Part shown: positions 1 through 8,879 of the stretch, piece after piece
How the letters are laid out: each line of letters begins with the position of its first letter
How positions within the stretch are numbered: the stretch's first letter is position 1
NCBI GenBank assembly: GCA_947631335.1
Contig: CANRKZ010000012.1
Span: 1-35,599 of the forward strand
Source of the DNA: an uncultured Clostridia bacterium
GTDB lineage: Bacteria > Bacillota > Clostridia > TANB77 > CAG-508
DNA: 35,599 nucleotides
Direction of reading: 5' to 3'
The notes under the pieces: model-generated
The model's input: the letters and a program-made list of their open reading frames with translations, nothing else
What the model was told of the DNA's origin: nothing
Database searches by the model: none
Program-made: the position numbers and the translations under genes

Positions 1-191
1 TACATAGAGAAAGACAAGAAAAAGTTTGGATTATGTATGGAGTAATTATATATAAAAAGTAGGTATAATGAATAAAAATTTAAAAACAAATATGGAAAAA
101 TTAAAGAATATTGACTTAATTTAGAATAATAATATTTTATAAAAAATTTATCTAAAATATAAAATAAGATAAAAATAAAAGAAGGATTGAA

Positions 192-1278
192 TTGGAAATG
201 GAACAATTTGAAGTATTAAAAAAGTTTTTTCAAAATGATATGAAAATAAAAGAAATAATTTTAAATCTAGCACCTACAGAATTAGATGATTATAATGAGA
301 AATATAGAATAGAATATACAGATAAATTAAATAAAGTAGTAAAAGAATTGGAACCTATATTTGTTGACACAGCTAAAGAATTTAAATTTGGACAAGAAGT
401 AGAAAATGCAATTAAAGCACATTTTGCACGGGATAAGAGAGGCACTTTTGATTTCACATTATGAATCAGGAAAAATACAAAGAATATACGATAAAGAATT
501 TTGCAGTATGAATGAAAAGCTTATAGAAACGGTGAAAGACCAGTGTGTAGGATATACATTTATGGATACACAAACATTACAAGGATTGATTAATAAATCA
601 AAAAGCATAAATGAATTATTGCATACAATGCATTCCTATATTGTTAATAATAAAGAAATTATGCAGTCCATGCCAATATTAGCTAAGAAGGAAAATGCGA
701 TAAAAGAACCAATTGTTCTATATGGTGAACAAACAAAAATTTCGAAAAAAATATTTGATGAATTTCCATTAGAACTAGATTGTGGAGCTACAGATATTAT
801 TTCAATGCATGAAAAAATTCTAATGATGATTAGAGATAGAGGACATGCAATGACAATGGATATAGATATAACTCAAGATAAAAGTTTCGTAAAATATTTT
901 ATTCCAAAGCTATGCAATCTTAGTATGATACAAAAATTACAAGGAATAAATAAAATCACTAAAGCAGGAGCAACAGGAAGATTTGAAACAACAGAAGAAG
1001 AATTACCACAAAATTTATTTAATTTTATTGAAATGGTACCAACAGACTTCGATGCTGTCTGGGAAAATGATGAAAAAAGAATGAACCATTTGCCTAATAT
1101 AACACATAAACAAGATTATATTTTTGAAGAAGAGGATGCCAAAGAAATTTCTATGGAAACGGGAAAAAATGGAAGAAGAATTACTAAAATAAAACAACTT
1201 CAACAAAAAATCAAAGAAGCAATTGAAAATTCAAAAGAAATAGGAGAAAATAACGATGGAGAAACTAGAGATGAATGA
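192..1278 (+). CDS. Hypothetical protein, about 361 aa, read through a +1 shift at in-frame CGG (429-431); called as two ORFs (192..464 and 406..1278)
   Basis: The two ORFs overlap in adjacent frames. Skipping C429 gives ...VENAIKAHFA-G-IREALLISHYESGKIQRIYDKEF..., a continuous 192-1278 frame ending in TGA 1276-1278. Confidence 0.75.
429..431 (+). other. Putative +1 recoding site: GCA CGG GAT read as GCA (C) GGG ATA
   Basis: CGG is in the zero frame (429-192=237=79x3); the zero frame stops at 462-464; the +1 frame continues as GIREALLISHYESGK. Confidence 0.7.
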
Positions 1279-1709
1279 TATTGCTAAAGAAACAATAGAA
1301 ATATTAAATTTATTTAATCCAAGCTTTACAGCAAAAATTTCAACAAAATTTTTAAAATATCTAAATAAATTAGCAGAAAATTCTACAAAAACAGTTTCAA
1401 TTGCTAAAAACAAGAAACTTAAAGAACAATATATTTCAGATGAAAGCAAAGATTTGATTTCAATAATATACTATAATTACATTGCAACAGACGAAGAGAA
1501 AAGGAAGATTATAAAGATTTGGAAAAATAATGACATTTTATATGAGAAAAAAATAATGGAAAAATATAATCCGAATAATATATTTGAAACTAGAAAAGTG
1601 CAAGAAGAAAAGGGTGTTTCTCGGCAAAAATCTTCCGGTAGCAATACAAAAGAAAAATATGATAGATAAGATAAAATTACTTTTAAAAAAAATATTTGAT
1701 AAATCATAG
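1256..1709 (+). CDS. Hypothetical protein, about 150 aa if shifted at CGG 1622 (zero-frame ORF ends at 1669); overlaps the upstream gene end
   Basis: ATG at 1256 overlaps the upstream stop, suggesting translational coupling. The zero-frame tail is SRQKSSGSNTKEKYDR. The +1 tail is SGKNLPVAIQKKNMIDKIKLLLKKIFDKS, ending in TAG 1707-1709. Confidence 0.6.
1622..1624 (+). other. Putative +1 recoding site: TCT CGG CAA read as TCT (C) GGC AAA
   Basis: In-frame CGG (1622-1256=366=122x3). The +1 tail is a plausible basic amphipathic C-terminus, but I recognise no homolog to confirm it. Confidence 0.5.
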
Positions 1710-1805
1710 TGTTTTTATTATATCTAATTATATAAAATATGTGAAGAAGTATATAGATATATCTTATATGCTAAAAAGCTAAAATGAAAAAGGAGGAAAA
1801 TACTT

Positions 1806-4518
1806 TTGGATAAATTAGTATTAGTAGATGGAAATAGTATTATGAACCGAGCTTTTTATGGAATCATGGGAAGCAAAATGTTAACAACAAAAGATGGAAA
1901 ATATACCAATGCTGTATATGGCTTTTTAGCCATACTTTTTAAACTGTTAGAAGAAATTAATCCTAAATATTTAGTAGTGACATTTGATTTAAAAGCACCA
2001 ACAGCTAGGCATAAATTATATGAGGGCTATAAAGCAAATAGAAAAGGTATGCCAGATGAGCTAGCAGAGCAAATGCCAATCATAAAAAATATTTTAAGGG
2101 CGATGAATATTGATATTGTTGAAGTAGAAGGATATGAAGCAGATGATGTACTTCGGAACTTTATCTTGCTATGGGGAAAAACAAGGACTAGAAGTAGTAA
2201 TTTTATCTGGGGATAGAGATACTTTTCAATTAGCAACTGATAAAGTGACAATTAGGATTCCTCATACCAAAGGAGGAAAAACAGAAACTGATAATTATAA
2301 TAAACAAAAAATTATAGAAAAATATGGGATAGAGCCTAAACAATTAATTGATGTAAAAGGATTACAAGGAGATACTTCTGATAATATTCCAGGTGTTCCA
2401 GGCGTAGGAGAAAAAACCGCATTAAGCTTAATTCAGAAATATGGATCAATTGAAAACTTGTATGAAAATATAGAAAAAGGAAAAGATAATTTAAAAGGAA
2501 AACAAAGAGAAAAAATTGTAGAAAATAAAGAATTAGCATTTTTATCAAAAACATTGGGAAGAATAAATTTAGAAGTCCCAATTAGAGATACTTTGGAAAA
2601 TTTTAGGGTAGAAGAATGGGATAAGCCAAAAGTGCTGGAAATATTTAAGGAATTAAATTTTAATCGATATATTGATAAATTTTCTCTAACAGAAGTAGAA
2701 GAAACGGAAGTAAAAAAAGAAACTAAAGAATTTTATAAAAAAGTAAATAAATCGCAAAAAGAAATAATAGAATCTATTAAAACAAGAAAAGAAATGATTT
2801 TTTATGTTTCAACAATTTCAGATTTACAACCGGAAAAAATTATAAAAGAAAAAATAGAAGGAATCAGTATTTATGATAAAGAAAATAAGGAAGTAATCTA
2901 TTTAAAAATAGAAAATACAATAGAAGATTGGAAAAACATATTTGAGAATCCAGAAATAAAAAAAATAGGAATTGATTTAAGCAAATTATATATTTTATTA
3001 GCACAAGAAAGCATTACTTTAAAAGGAATTGATTATGATATAGGAATTGCAAGTTACATCTTAAATCCTACCAATAATAAATTAGATATAGAAAGTTTAA
3101 TGATGCAATATTTAGAAATTGATATCAATGAATTTATAGGAGAAGATAATGCAAAAGAACAACAAATGAATTTTTTTGAAACAATGGGAGAGACACAAGA
3201 AAAAGAATTAGATTTAAAACAAGAAAAATATATGCTATATGCATATTCTATTTCAAAAATAAAAGAAATAACAAAAGAGAAACTAGAAAAAATGAATTGT
3301 CTAGAATTGTTTAATAATATTGATATGCCAACAATTGAGGTTTTGTCCAATATGCAATTAAATGGAATGTATGTTGATGAAGAAGAATTGAATCAATTTG
3401 GTAAAGAATTGACTTCTAAATTAGAAAGTATAACAAAAATTATTTATAAAATGGCAGGAGAAGAATTCAATATTAATTCTACTAAACAATTAGGAAAAAT
3501 TTTATTTGAAAAAATGAAATTACCGGTAATAAAAAAGACCAAAAGTGGTTATTCAACTGATGTAGATGTATTAGAAAAACTAAAAAAAGAAGATCCTATT
3601 ATAGAACAAATTTTAGAATATAGGCAATTAATGAAACTAAATTCAACTTATGTAGAAGGATTAAAACCATATATTAATCCAAAAACAAAAAGAATTCATT
3701 CATTTTTTCACCAAACCATAACTGCAACAGGAAGAATTAGTTCTACAGAGCCAAATCTTCAGAATATACCAACAAGATTTGAATTGGGGAAAAGAGTAAG
3801 AAAAGTCTTTAAACCAGAAGAAGGTAAAATATATATAGATAGCGATTATTCACAAATAGAATTGAGGGTACTAGCATCCATTTCTGGGGATAAACATATG
3901 ATAGAAGCTTTTAAAGAGGGAAAAGATATACACAAACAGGCAGCATCAAAGGTATTTAAAACACCAATCGAGGAAGTAACAAAAGAACAAAGAAGTAATG
4001 CAAAAGCAGTAAATTTTGGAATCGTATATGGGATTAGTGATTTTGGATTAGGAGAACAACTAGGGATTGGAAGAAAGAAGGCAAAACAATATATTGATGA
4101 ATATTTAGAACAATATGCAGGAATAAAAAAATTTATGACAGAAATGACAGAACAAGCAAAAAATCAAGGTTATGTTGAGACCTTATTCCATAGAAGAAGA
4201 TATATACCAGAATTAAAATCTAACAATTATATGGTAAGGCAATTTGGAGCAAGGGCAGCAATGAATACGCCAATACAAGGAACAGCTGCAGATATTATGA
4301 AAATTGCAATGATAAGAGTTTATCAAGAAATACAAAATAGAGGATTGAAATCTAAAATTGTTTTACAAGTACATGACGAAATGCTGATAGAAGTACCAGT
4401 AGAAGAAAAAGAAGAAGTGGAAGAAATTATGAAACAATGTATGGAATCAGCAATTCAATTAAAAGTACCACTAGTAGCAGAAATTTCAGATGCTAAAAAT
4501 TGGTACGAATGTAAATAA
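1806..4518 (+). CDS. polA: DNA polymerase I, about 903 aa, requiring a +1 shift at CGG 2154
   Basis: TTG start. 5'-3' exonuclease motifs (LVLVDGNSIMNRAFYG, GYEADDVL-G-TLSCYGEKQGLEVVILSGDRDTFQLATDK) and family A polymerase motifs (DSDYSQIELRVLA, NAKAVNFGIVYGISDFGL, QVHDEMLIEVP). Split by the ORF caller into 1806..2216 and 2134..4518. Confidence 0.96.
2154..2156 (+). other. Putative +1 recoding site in polA: CTT CGG AAC read as CTT (C) GGA ACT
   Basis: In-frame CGG (2154-1806=348=116x3). Skipping C restores EADDVLGTL, the conserved PolA 5'-nuclease motif (E. coli EADDVIGTLA). Confidence 0.85.
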
Positions 4519-4566
4519 TGTTTTAGAAATGAAGGCAAATAGGAAAGATAAAGGAGAGAAGCAGTT

Positions 4567-5139
4567 TTGAAAAACAAAAAAGTATTAATTCTTGTTAGTA
4601 TTCTTATAATGCTAGTTGTTTTTCTAGGAATTTTTAAAAATAAAATACAAAGAATCATTTATCCAAAAGCATATAAAGAAATTGTTTGTATCTATACAGA
4701 AAAATATCATATAGAAGAAAATCTTATATTTGCTGTTATGAAAGCAGAAAGTAATTTTGATAATAATGCAATATCTAACAGAAATGCACTTGGAATAATG
4801 CAAATTATGGAGGATACAGCAAAAGAGGTAGCTAGGAAGTATGATATAAAAATTGATTCTAGTAATGCAAGGCAGGAAATTTTAAATGTGCAAAATAATA
4901 TTAATATTGGAACAAAGTATTTATCCATATTACTAGAAAGATACAAGAACAAAGAAGTTGCACTAGCTGCATACAATGCTGGAATTGGAAGAGTAGATGA
5001 CTGGATTAAAAACGGAATTATTAAAGAAGATGGAAGCGATATTGAAAATATTCCTTATAAAGAGACCAATAATTATGTAAGAAAGATATTAAGAAATTAC
5101 AAAATTTATCAAGAAATCTATCAAAAAAGTGAAGGTTAA
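4567..5139 (+). CDS. Lytic transglycosylase (SLT family), N-terminal membrane anchor
   Basis: TM helix, then ENLIFAVMKAESNFDNNAISNRNALGIMQIMEDTA and ALAAYNAGIGRVDDW; TTG start. Confidence 0.93.
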   Translation: MKNKKVLILVSILIMLVVFLGIFKNKIQRIIYPKAYKEIVCIYTEKYHIEENLIFAVMKAESNFDNNAISNRNALGIMQIMEDTAKEVARKYDIKIDSSNARQEILNVQNNINIGTKYLSILLERYKNKEVALAAYNAGIGRVDDWIKNGIIKEDGSDIENIPYKETNNYVRKILRNYKIYQEIYQKSEG

Positions 5140-5211
5140 CAAATAAAAACTAGACAAAACACAAAAAATGAAATAAAATAAGGACAGAGAAAAGAAAAAG
5201 GAGTATACGAA

Positions 5212-6441
5212 ATGGTAGTAGAACAATTAATATTTATATTCATTTCATTTGCAATATTTGTATATATGTTTTTTCGAATGATTAAAAACAATGATACAAG
5301 TTATGTAATTATATTAGTATTAGAAGCATTTGGTATTGCATTAAATTTTGTAGAAGTACTATTTAGAGTTAAATTAAATATGGCATTTATGATAATAAAA
5401 TATGTACTTGCTATTTTTCTTCCAATTGGAATTATTATTTTAGAAAAAAGAAACATGCAATTATTTGAAGTGATAAATATTACAAAAGCAAAAATTTACA
5501 TTATGTTAGGAGATAATAAAAAAGCAAAAGAAGCATTACTTAAATTATTAGATAAAAATCAAAACAATTATAAAGCTCATCGATTATTAGCTGAAATCTA
5601 CGAGAAAGAGGGTGGAATGAGAAAAGCTATTGATGAATATGTACAAGCAATTGATTTAAATAAACAAGATTATGATTCTTATTACAAGGTAGCAGAACTA
5701 CTAAATCAATTAGACAAAAAAGAGGAAGCATCACAAATGTTGTTTAACTTGCTAAATAAGAAACCAGATATGTATAGAGCAACAATACTTTTAGGAGAAA
5801 TTTTGCTAGAAAATGAAATGTATAAAGAAGCGGTAAATGTCTATCAAGAAGCTTTAAGGTATAATCCAGTTAGTTATGATTTAAATTATAATTTAGGAAT
5901 TGCCTATACAATGTTGAATGATTTTCAAAGTGCTAAAATATGTTATGAAAAGGCAGCTGAAATTAATAGTTTGGCTTATAACGCAAAATATTCTTTGGCA
6001 GAAATTGCATTGATTTATAAGGAGTTAGAAGAAGCAGAAAAAAGATTTTTAGAGGCTATCGAAGAAGAGCAATTATCAGCAGATGGGTACTATGAATTAT
6101 CTAAAATTCACCTAATTAAAGGAGATAAAGACACGGCAATTAAATATGTAAATATTGCAATTGATATCAATAGCAAAAAAATAGTAGAAAAAGTAAAAAA
6201 GGATCCAATTTTCATACCAATTATGGCAAAAATTTCTATACCTTTTAATTTAGAAAATGAAAAAGAAAAAGAAGAAATTTTACAAGAAAAAGAGATAAAA
6301 TCAAAAAAACATTTAGAAGAAATGGCTGAGATAACAAGACATCTAAGCTATCACGATATAAAATTATTAAAGAAAGATACACAAGCAAAGAAAATAAAAA
6401 TGGGGCAAAAAGAAAAACAGCAAAAAGAGATACAAGATTAA
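5212..6441 (+). CDS. TPR-repeat protein with N-terminal transmembrane helices
   Basis: Hydrophobic N-terminus followed by repeated TPR motifs (KAHRLLAEIYEKEGGMRKAIDEYVQAIDLN, YDLNYNLGIAYTMLNDFQSAKICYEKAAEIN). Confidence 0.88.
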   Translation: MVVEQLIFIFISFAIFVYMFFRMIKNNDTSYVIILVLEAFGIALNFVEVLFRVKLNMAFMIIKYVLAIFLPIGIIILEKRNMQLFEVINITKAKIYIMLGDNKKAKEALLKLLDKNQNNYKAHRLLAEIYEKEGGMRKAIDEYVQAIDLNKQDYDSYYKVAELLNQLDKKEEASQMLFNLLNKKPDMYRATILLGEILLENEMYKEAVNVYQEALRYNPVSYDLNYNLGIAYTMLNDFQSAKICYEKAAEINSLAYNAKYSLAEIALIYKELEEAEKRFLEAIEEEQLSADGYYELSKIHLIKGDKDTAIKYVNIAIDINSKKIVEKVKKDPIFIPIMAKISIPFNLENEKEKEEILQEKEIKSKKHLEEMAEITRHLSYHDIKLLKKDTQAKKIKMGQKEKQQKEIQD

Positions 6442-6498
6442 AATAGAAATACTCATAAAATTCTATATAAACAATATAAATAGTAGAGGAGGGATTTT

Positions 6499-7411
6499 AT
6501 GAGTAAAAATTTTGCTATTATTGGTGGAGATCTGAGAATTATAAAATTGGTTAAGATGCTAGTAGAAGATGGAAATATTGTTTATACATATGGTTTGGAA
6601 AAAACAGACGAACTAAAGAACAATCCCAATATTTACTTTTGTGAAAGTTTAAATAAAGCAATTCAAAAAGATTTACAAGTTGTAATTGGTCCAATACCAT
6701 TTTCAAGTGATGGAATTAGTATCAATGCGCCATTTAGTGAAAGAAAAATAGAAGTTAAAGAATTAATACAGAATTTAAACACAAAAACGCTTATAGCTGG
6801 TAGCATTTTGCCTGATATTTATGGGATGGCTAAGGGGAAATCTATAGAAATAATTGATATTATGAAAAGAGAGGAATTAGCAGTATTAAATACAATTTCT
6901 ACAGCGGAAGGAACAATTGAAATTGCAATTGCAAATACCAATAAAATTATACAAGGAAGTAATGTATTAATATTAGGATTTGGAAGAATTGGAAAAGTAC
7001 TAGCTAAAAAAATGGAAGCATTATCCGCAAAAGTTACGTGCAGTGCGAGAAAAGATGAAGATTTAGCTTGGATTAAAGCTTATGGGTATAGAGCAACTAA
7101 TATCAATTTTTTAGAAGAGTATTTATCGGAATTTGATATCATTATCAATACTGTACCACATTTAATTTTAAATAAAGAAAGAATACAATATTTAAAAGAA
7201 GAATGTTTGCTAATTGACTTGGCTTCTAATCCCGGAGGAATTGATAAAAAATCTGTAGAAGATAGAAATTTAAAATTAATATGGGCTCTAGGGATTCCTC
7301 GGAAAAATAGCACCAGTTACAACAGCCGAATTTATTAAAAGTACCATTTATAATATATTAAAAGAAATAGATAAGGAAATAGAAAGGAAAAAGAGTATAG
7401 GAGGAAAGTAA
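6499..7411 (+). CDS. dpaA: Dipicolinate synthase subunit A, about 303 aa with a +1 shift at CGG 7300
   Basis: Rossmann dehydrogenase-like protein (NFAIIGGDLRIIKLVKMLVEDG; GSNVLILGFGRIGKVLAKKM). After the shift: GIP-G-KIAPVTTAEFIKSTIYNILKEIDKEIERKKSIGGK, TAA at 7409-7411. Confidence 0.9.
7300..7302 (+). other. Putative +1 recoding site in dpaA: CCT CGG AAA read as CCT (C) GGA AAA
   Basis: In-frame CGG (7300-6499=801=267x3). The +1 frame restores the DpaA C-terminus (LPGKVAP-like) up to the next gene. Confidence 0.83.
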
Positions 7412-7413
7412 AA

Positions 7414-8268
7414 ATGGTATTAGAAATGATAAAAGCTATTTTATTTGGAGTGGTAGAAGGAATTACAGAATGGCTTCCTATTAGTAGTACAGGTCATTTA
7501 ATATTAGTAGAACAGTTTATAAAATTCAAGCATGTATCTCCAGAATTTTGGAATATGTTTCAAGTTGTTATACAATTTGGTGCAATTCTTGCAGTAGTAG
7601 TATTATACTTTAAACAAATATGGCCATTTACAAAACAAAAAGAAGAAGCAATTCAAAAAACAGGAATATTATCGTATTTTAAGAAAGATATTATGAATTT
7701 ATGGGGAAAGATTTTAGTAGGTTGTATACCAGCTGCGATAATAGGAATCTTATTCGATGATATTTTTGAAAGATTATTTTATAATCCATTTTGTATTGCA
7801 ATTGCATTAATTACATTTGGTATTGCATTTATTGTAATAGAAAACTGGAAAAGGGATACAAAAGCTAAAAAAGAAACCAATTCTAAAATCACTTATAAAG
7901 ATGCATTCATAATTGGAATATTTCAATTAATAGCTGCCATATTTCCAGGAACTTCGCGTTCAGGAGCTACTATATTAGGGGGATTGCTAATTGGTTTATC
8001 AAGATCAAATGCAGCAGAATTTACTTTTTATTTAGCGATACCTACAATGTTAGGAGCAAGCATATTAAAATTAGTTAAATTTGGAATTAGTTTTACAGGA
8101 ATAGAATTAGCTGTTTTATTAGTAGGAATGATTATATCTTTCTTAGTATCTATAATGGTCATTAAGTTTTTAATGAGCTATATTAAAAAGCATGACTTTA
8201 AAGTATTTGGATATTATAGAATTATTTTAGGAATAATTGTATTAGGATACTTTTTGTTTATAAATTGA
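7414..8268 (+). CDS. uppP: Undecaprenyl-diphosphatase, UppP/BacA family
   Basis: VVEGITEWLPISSTGHLILVEQF and PGTSRSGATILGGLLIGLSRSNAAEFTFYLAIPTMLGAS. Confidence 0.97.
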   Translation: MVLEMIKAILFGVVEGITEWLPISSTGHLILVEQFIKFKHVSPEFWNMFQVVIQFGAILAVVVLYFKQIWPFTKQKEEAIQKTGILSYFKKDIMNLWGKILVGCIPAAIIGILFDDIFERLFYNPFCIAIALITFGIAFIVIENWKRDTKAKKETNSKITYKDAFIIGIFQLIAAIFPGTSRSGATILGGLLIGLSRSNAAEFTFYLAIPTMLGASILKLVKFGISFTGIELAVLLVGMIISFLVSIMVIKFLMSYIKKHDFKVFGYYRIILGIIVLGYFLFIN

Positions 8269-8372
8269 TAAGAAAAGTTTTGGCAAAAGGGATAGTTGTT
8301 AAAACTATTTTGTTTCATAAAAGACCAAGAAACATTTAAAAATTATCTAGGAAAACTTTAAAATACTAAACA

Positions 8373-8406
8373 GGCGGGAGAATGTCTCCCGCCTAATGTT
8401 TTTATT
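8373..8406. terminator. Bidirectional intrinsic terminator between uppP and spoVAE
   Basis: GGCGGGAGA-ATG-TCTCCCGCC (9-bp perfect stem, 3-nt loop) followed by TAATGTTTTTATT, between convergent genes. Confidence 0.9.
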
Positions 8407-8415
8407 AGAATCAAG

Positions 8416-8808
8416 TTATTGTTTTTTCATCTTAGGCTTTGAAATAAGGGATGCCAAATAACCAAAGAAAACAGCAGCAGCAATACCGCCAGCAGCAGCT
8501 TTTACACCGCCTGTAAAAGCTCCTAATAAGCCGCTTTCTTGAATTGCTTCAATAGCACCTTTAGCTAAATTATAGCCAAATCCAGTAAGGGGAACAGTTG
8601 CTCCAGCACCTGCAAAATCAACTAAATATTGATAAATTCCCAATCCACCGAGAATAGCACCTGTTGTCACAAATATAACAAGAATTCTAGCTGGTGTAAG
8701 TTTAGTTTTATCAATTAATATTTGTCCTACAATACAAATAATTCCACCTGTTACAAAGCATTTAAGTAACATCATCCAATCAAAAACATAAGTCCAATTA
8801 ATATCCAT
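8416..8808 (-). CDS. spoVAE: Stage V sporulation protein AE (SpoVAEb type)
   Basis: GGIICIVGQILIDKTKLTPARILVIFVTTGAILGGLGIYQYLVDFAGAGATVPLTGFGYNLAKGA. Confidence 0.95.
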   Translation of the reverse strand: MDINWTYVFDWMMLLKCFVTGGIICIVGQILIDKTKLTPARILVIFVTTGAILGGLGIYQYLVDFAGAGATVPLTGFGYNLAKGAIEAIQESGLLGAFTGGVKAAAGGIAAAVFFGYLASLISKPKMKKQ

Positions 8809-8879
8809 ATGTTTTACATCCTTTCAATTTACAATTTTTAAAAGAGAAGTTTAAAAATATCTTCTAATGAATGAAACTT

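Noticed and set aside
1015-1707. Antisense ORFs (1015..1206, 1231..1449, 1477..1707) and similar Phe/Leu/Ile-rich minus-strand ORFs throughout, e.g. 26089..26502
   Set aside because: They lie opposite well-supported genes, have compositions typical of antisense of Lys/Glu-rich AT-rich genes, and no ribosome-binding site.
2154-2156. prfB-like programmed frameshift with stop codon and Shine-Dalgarno stimulator
   Set aside because: No stop codon at the shift position and no consistent Shine-Dalgarno-like element. A few sites have AGGG-like sequence upstream (7300, 1622) but 429 and 9057 do not.
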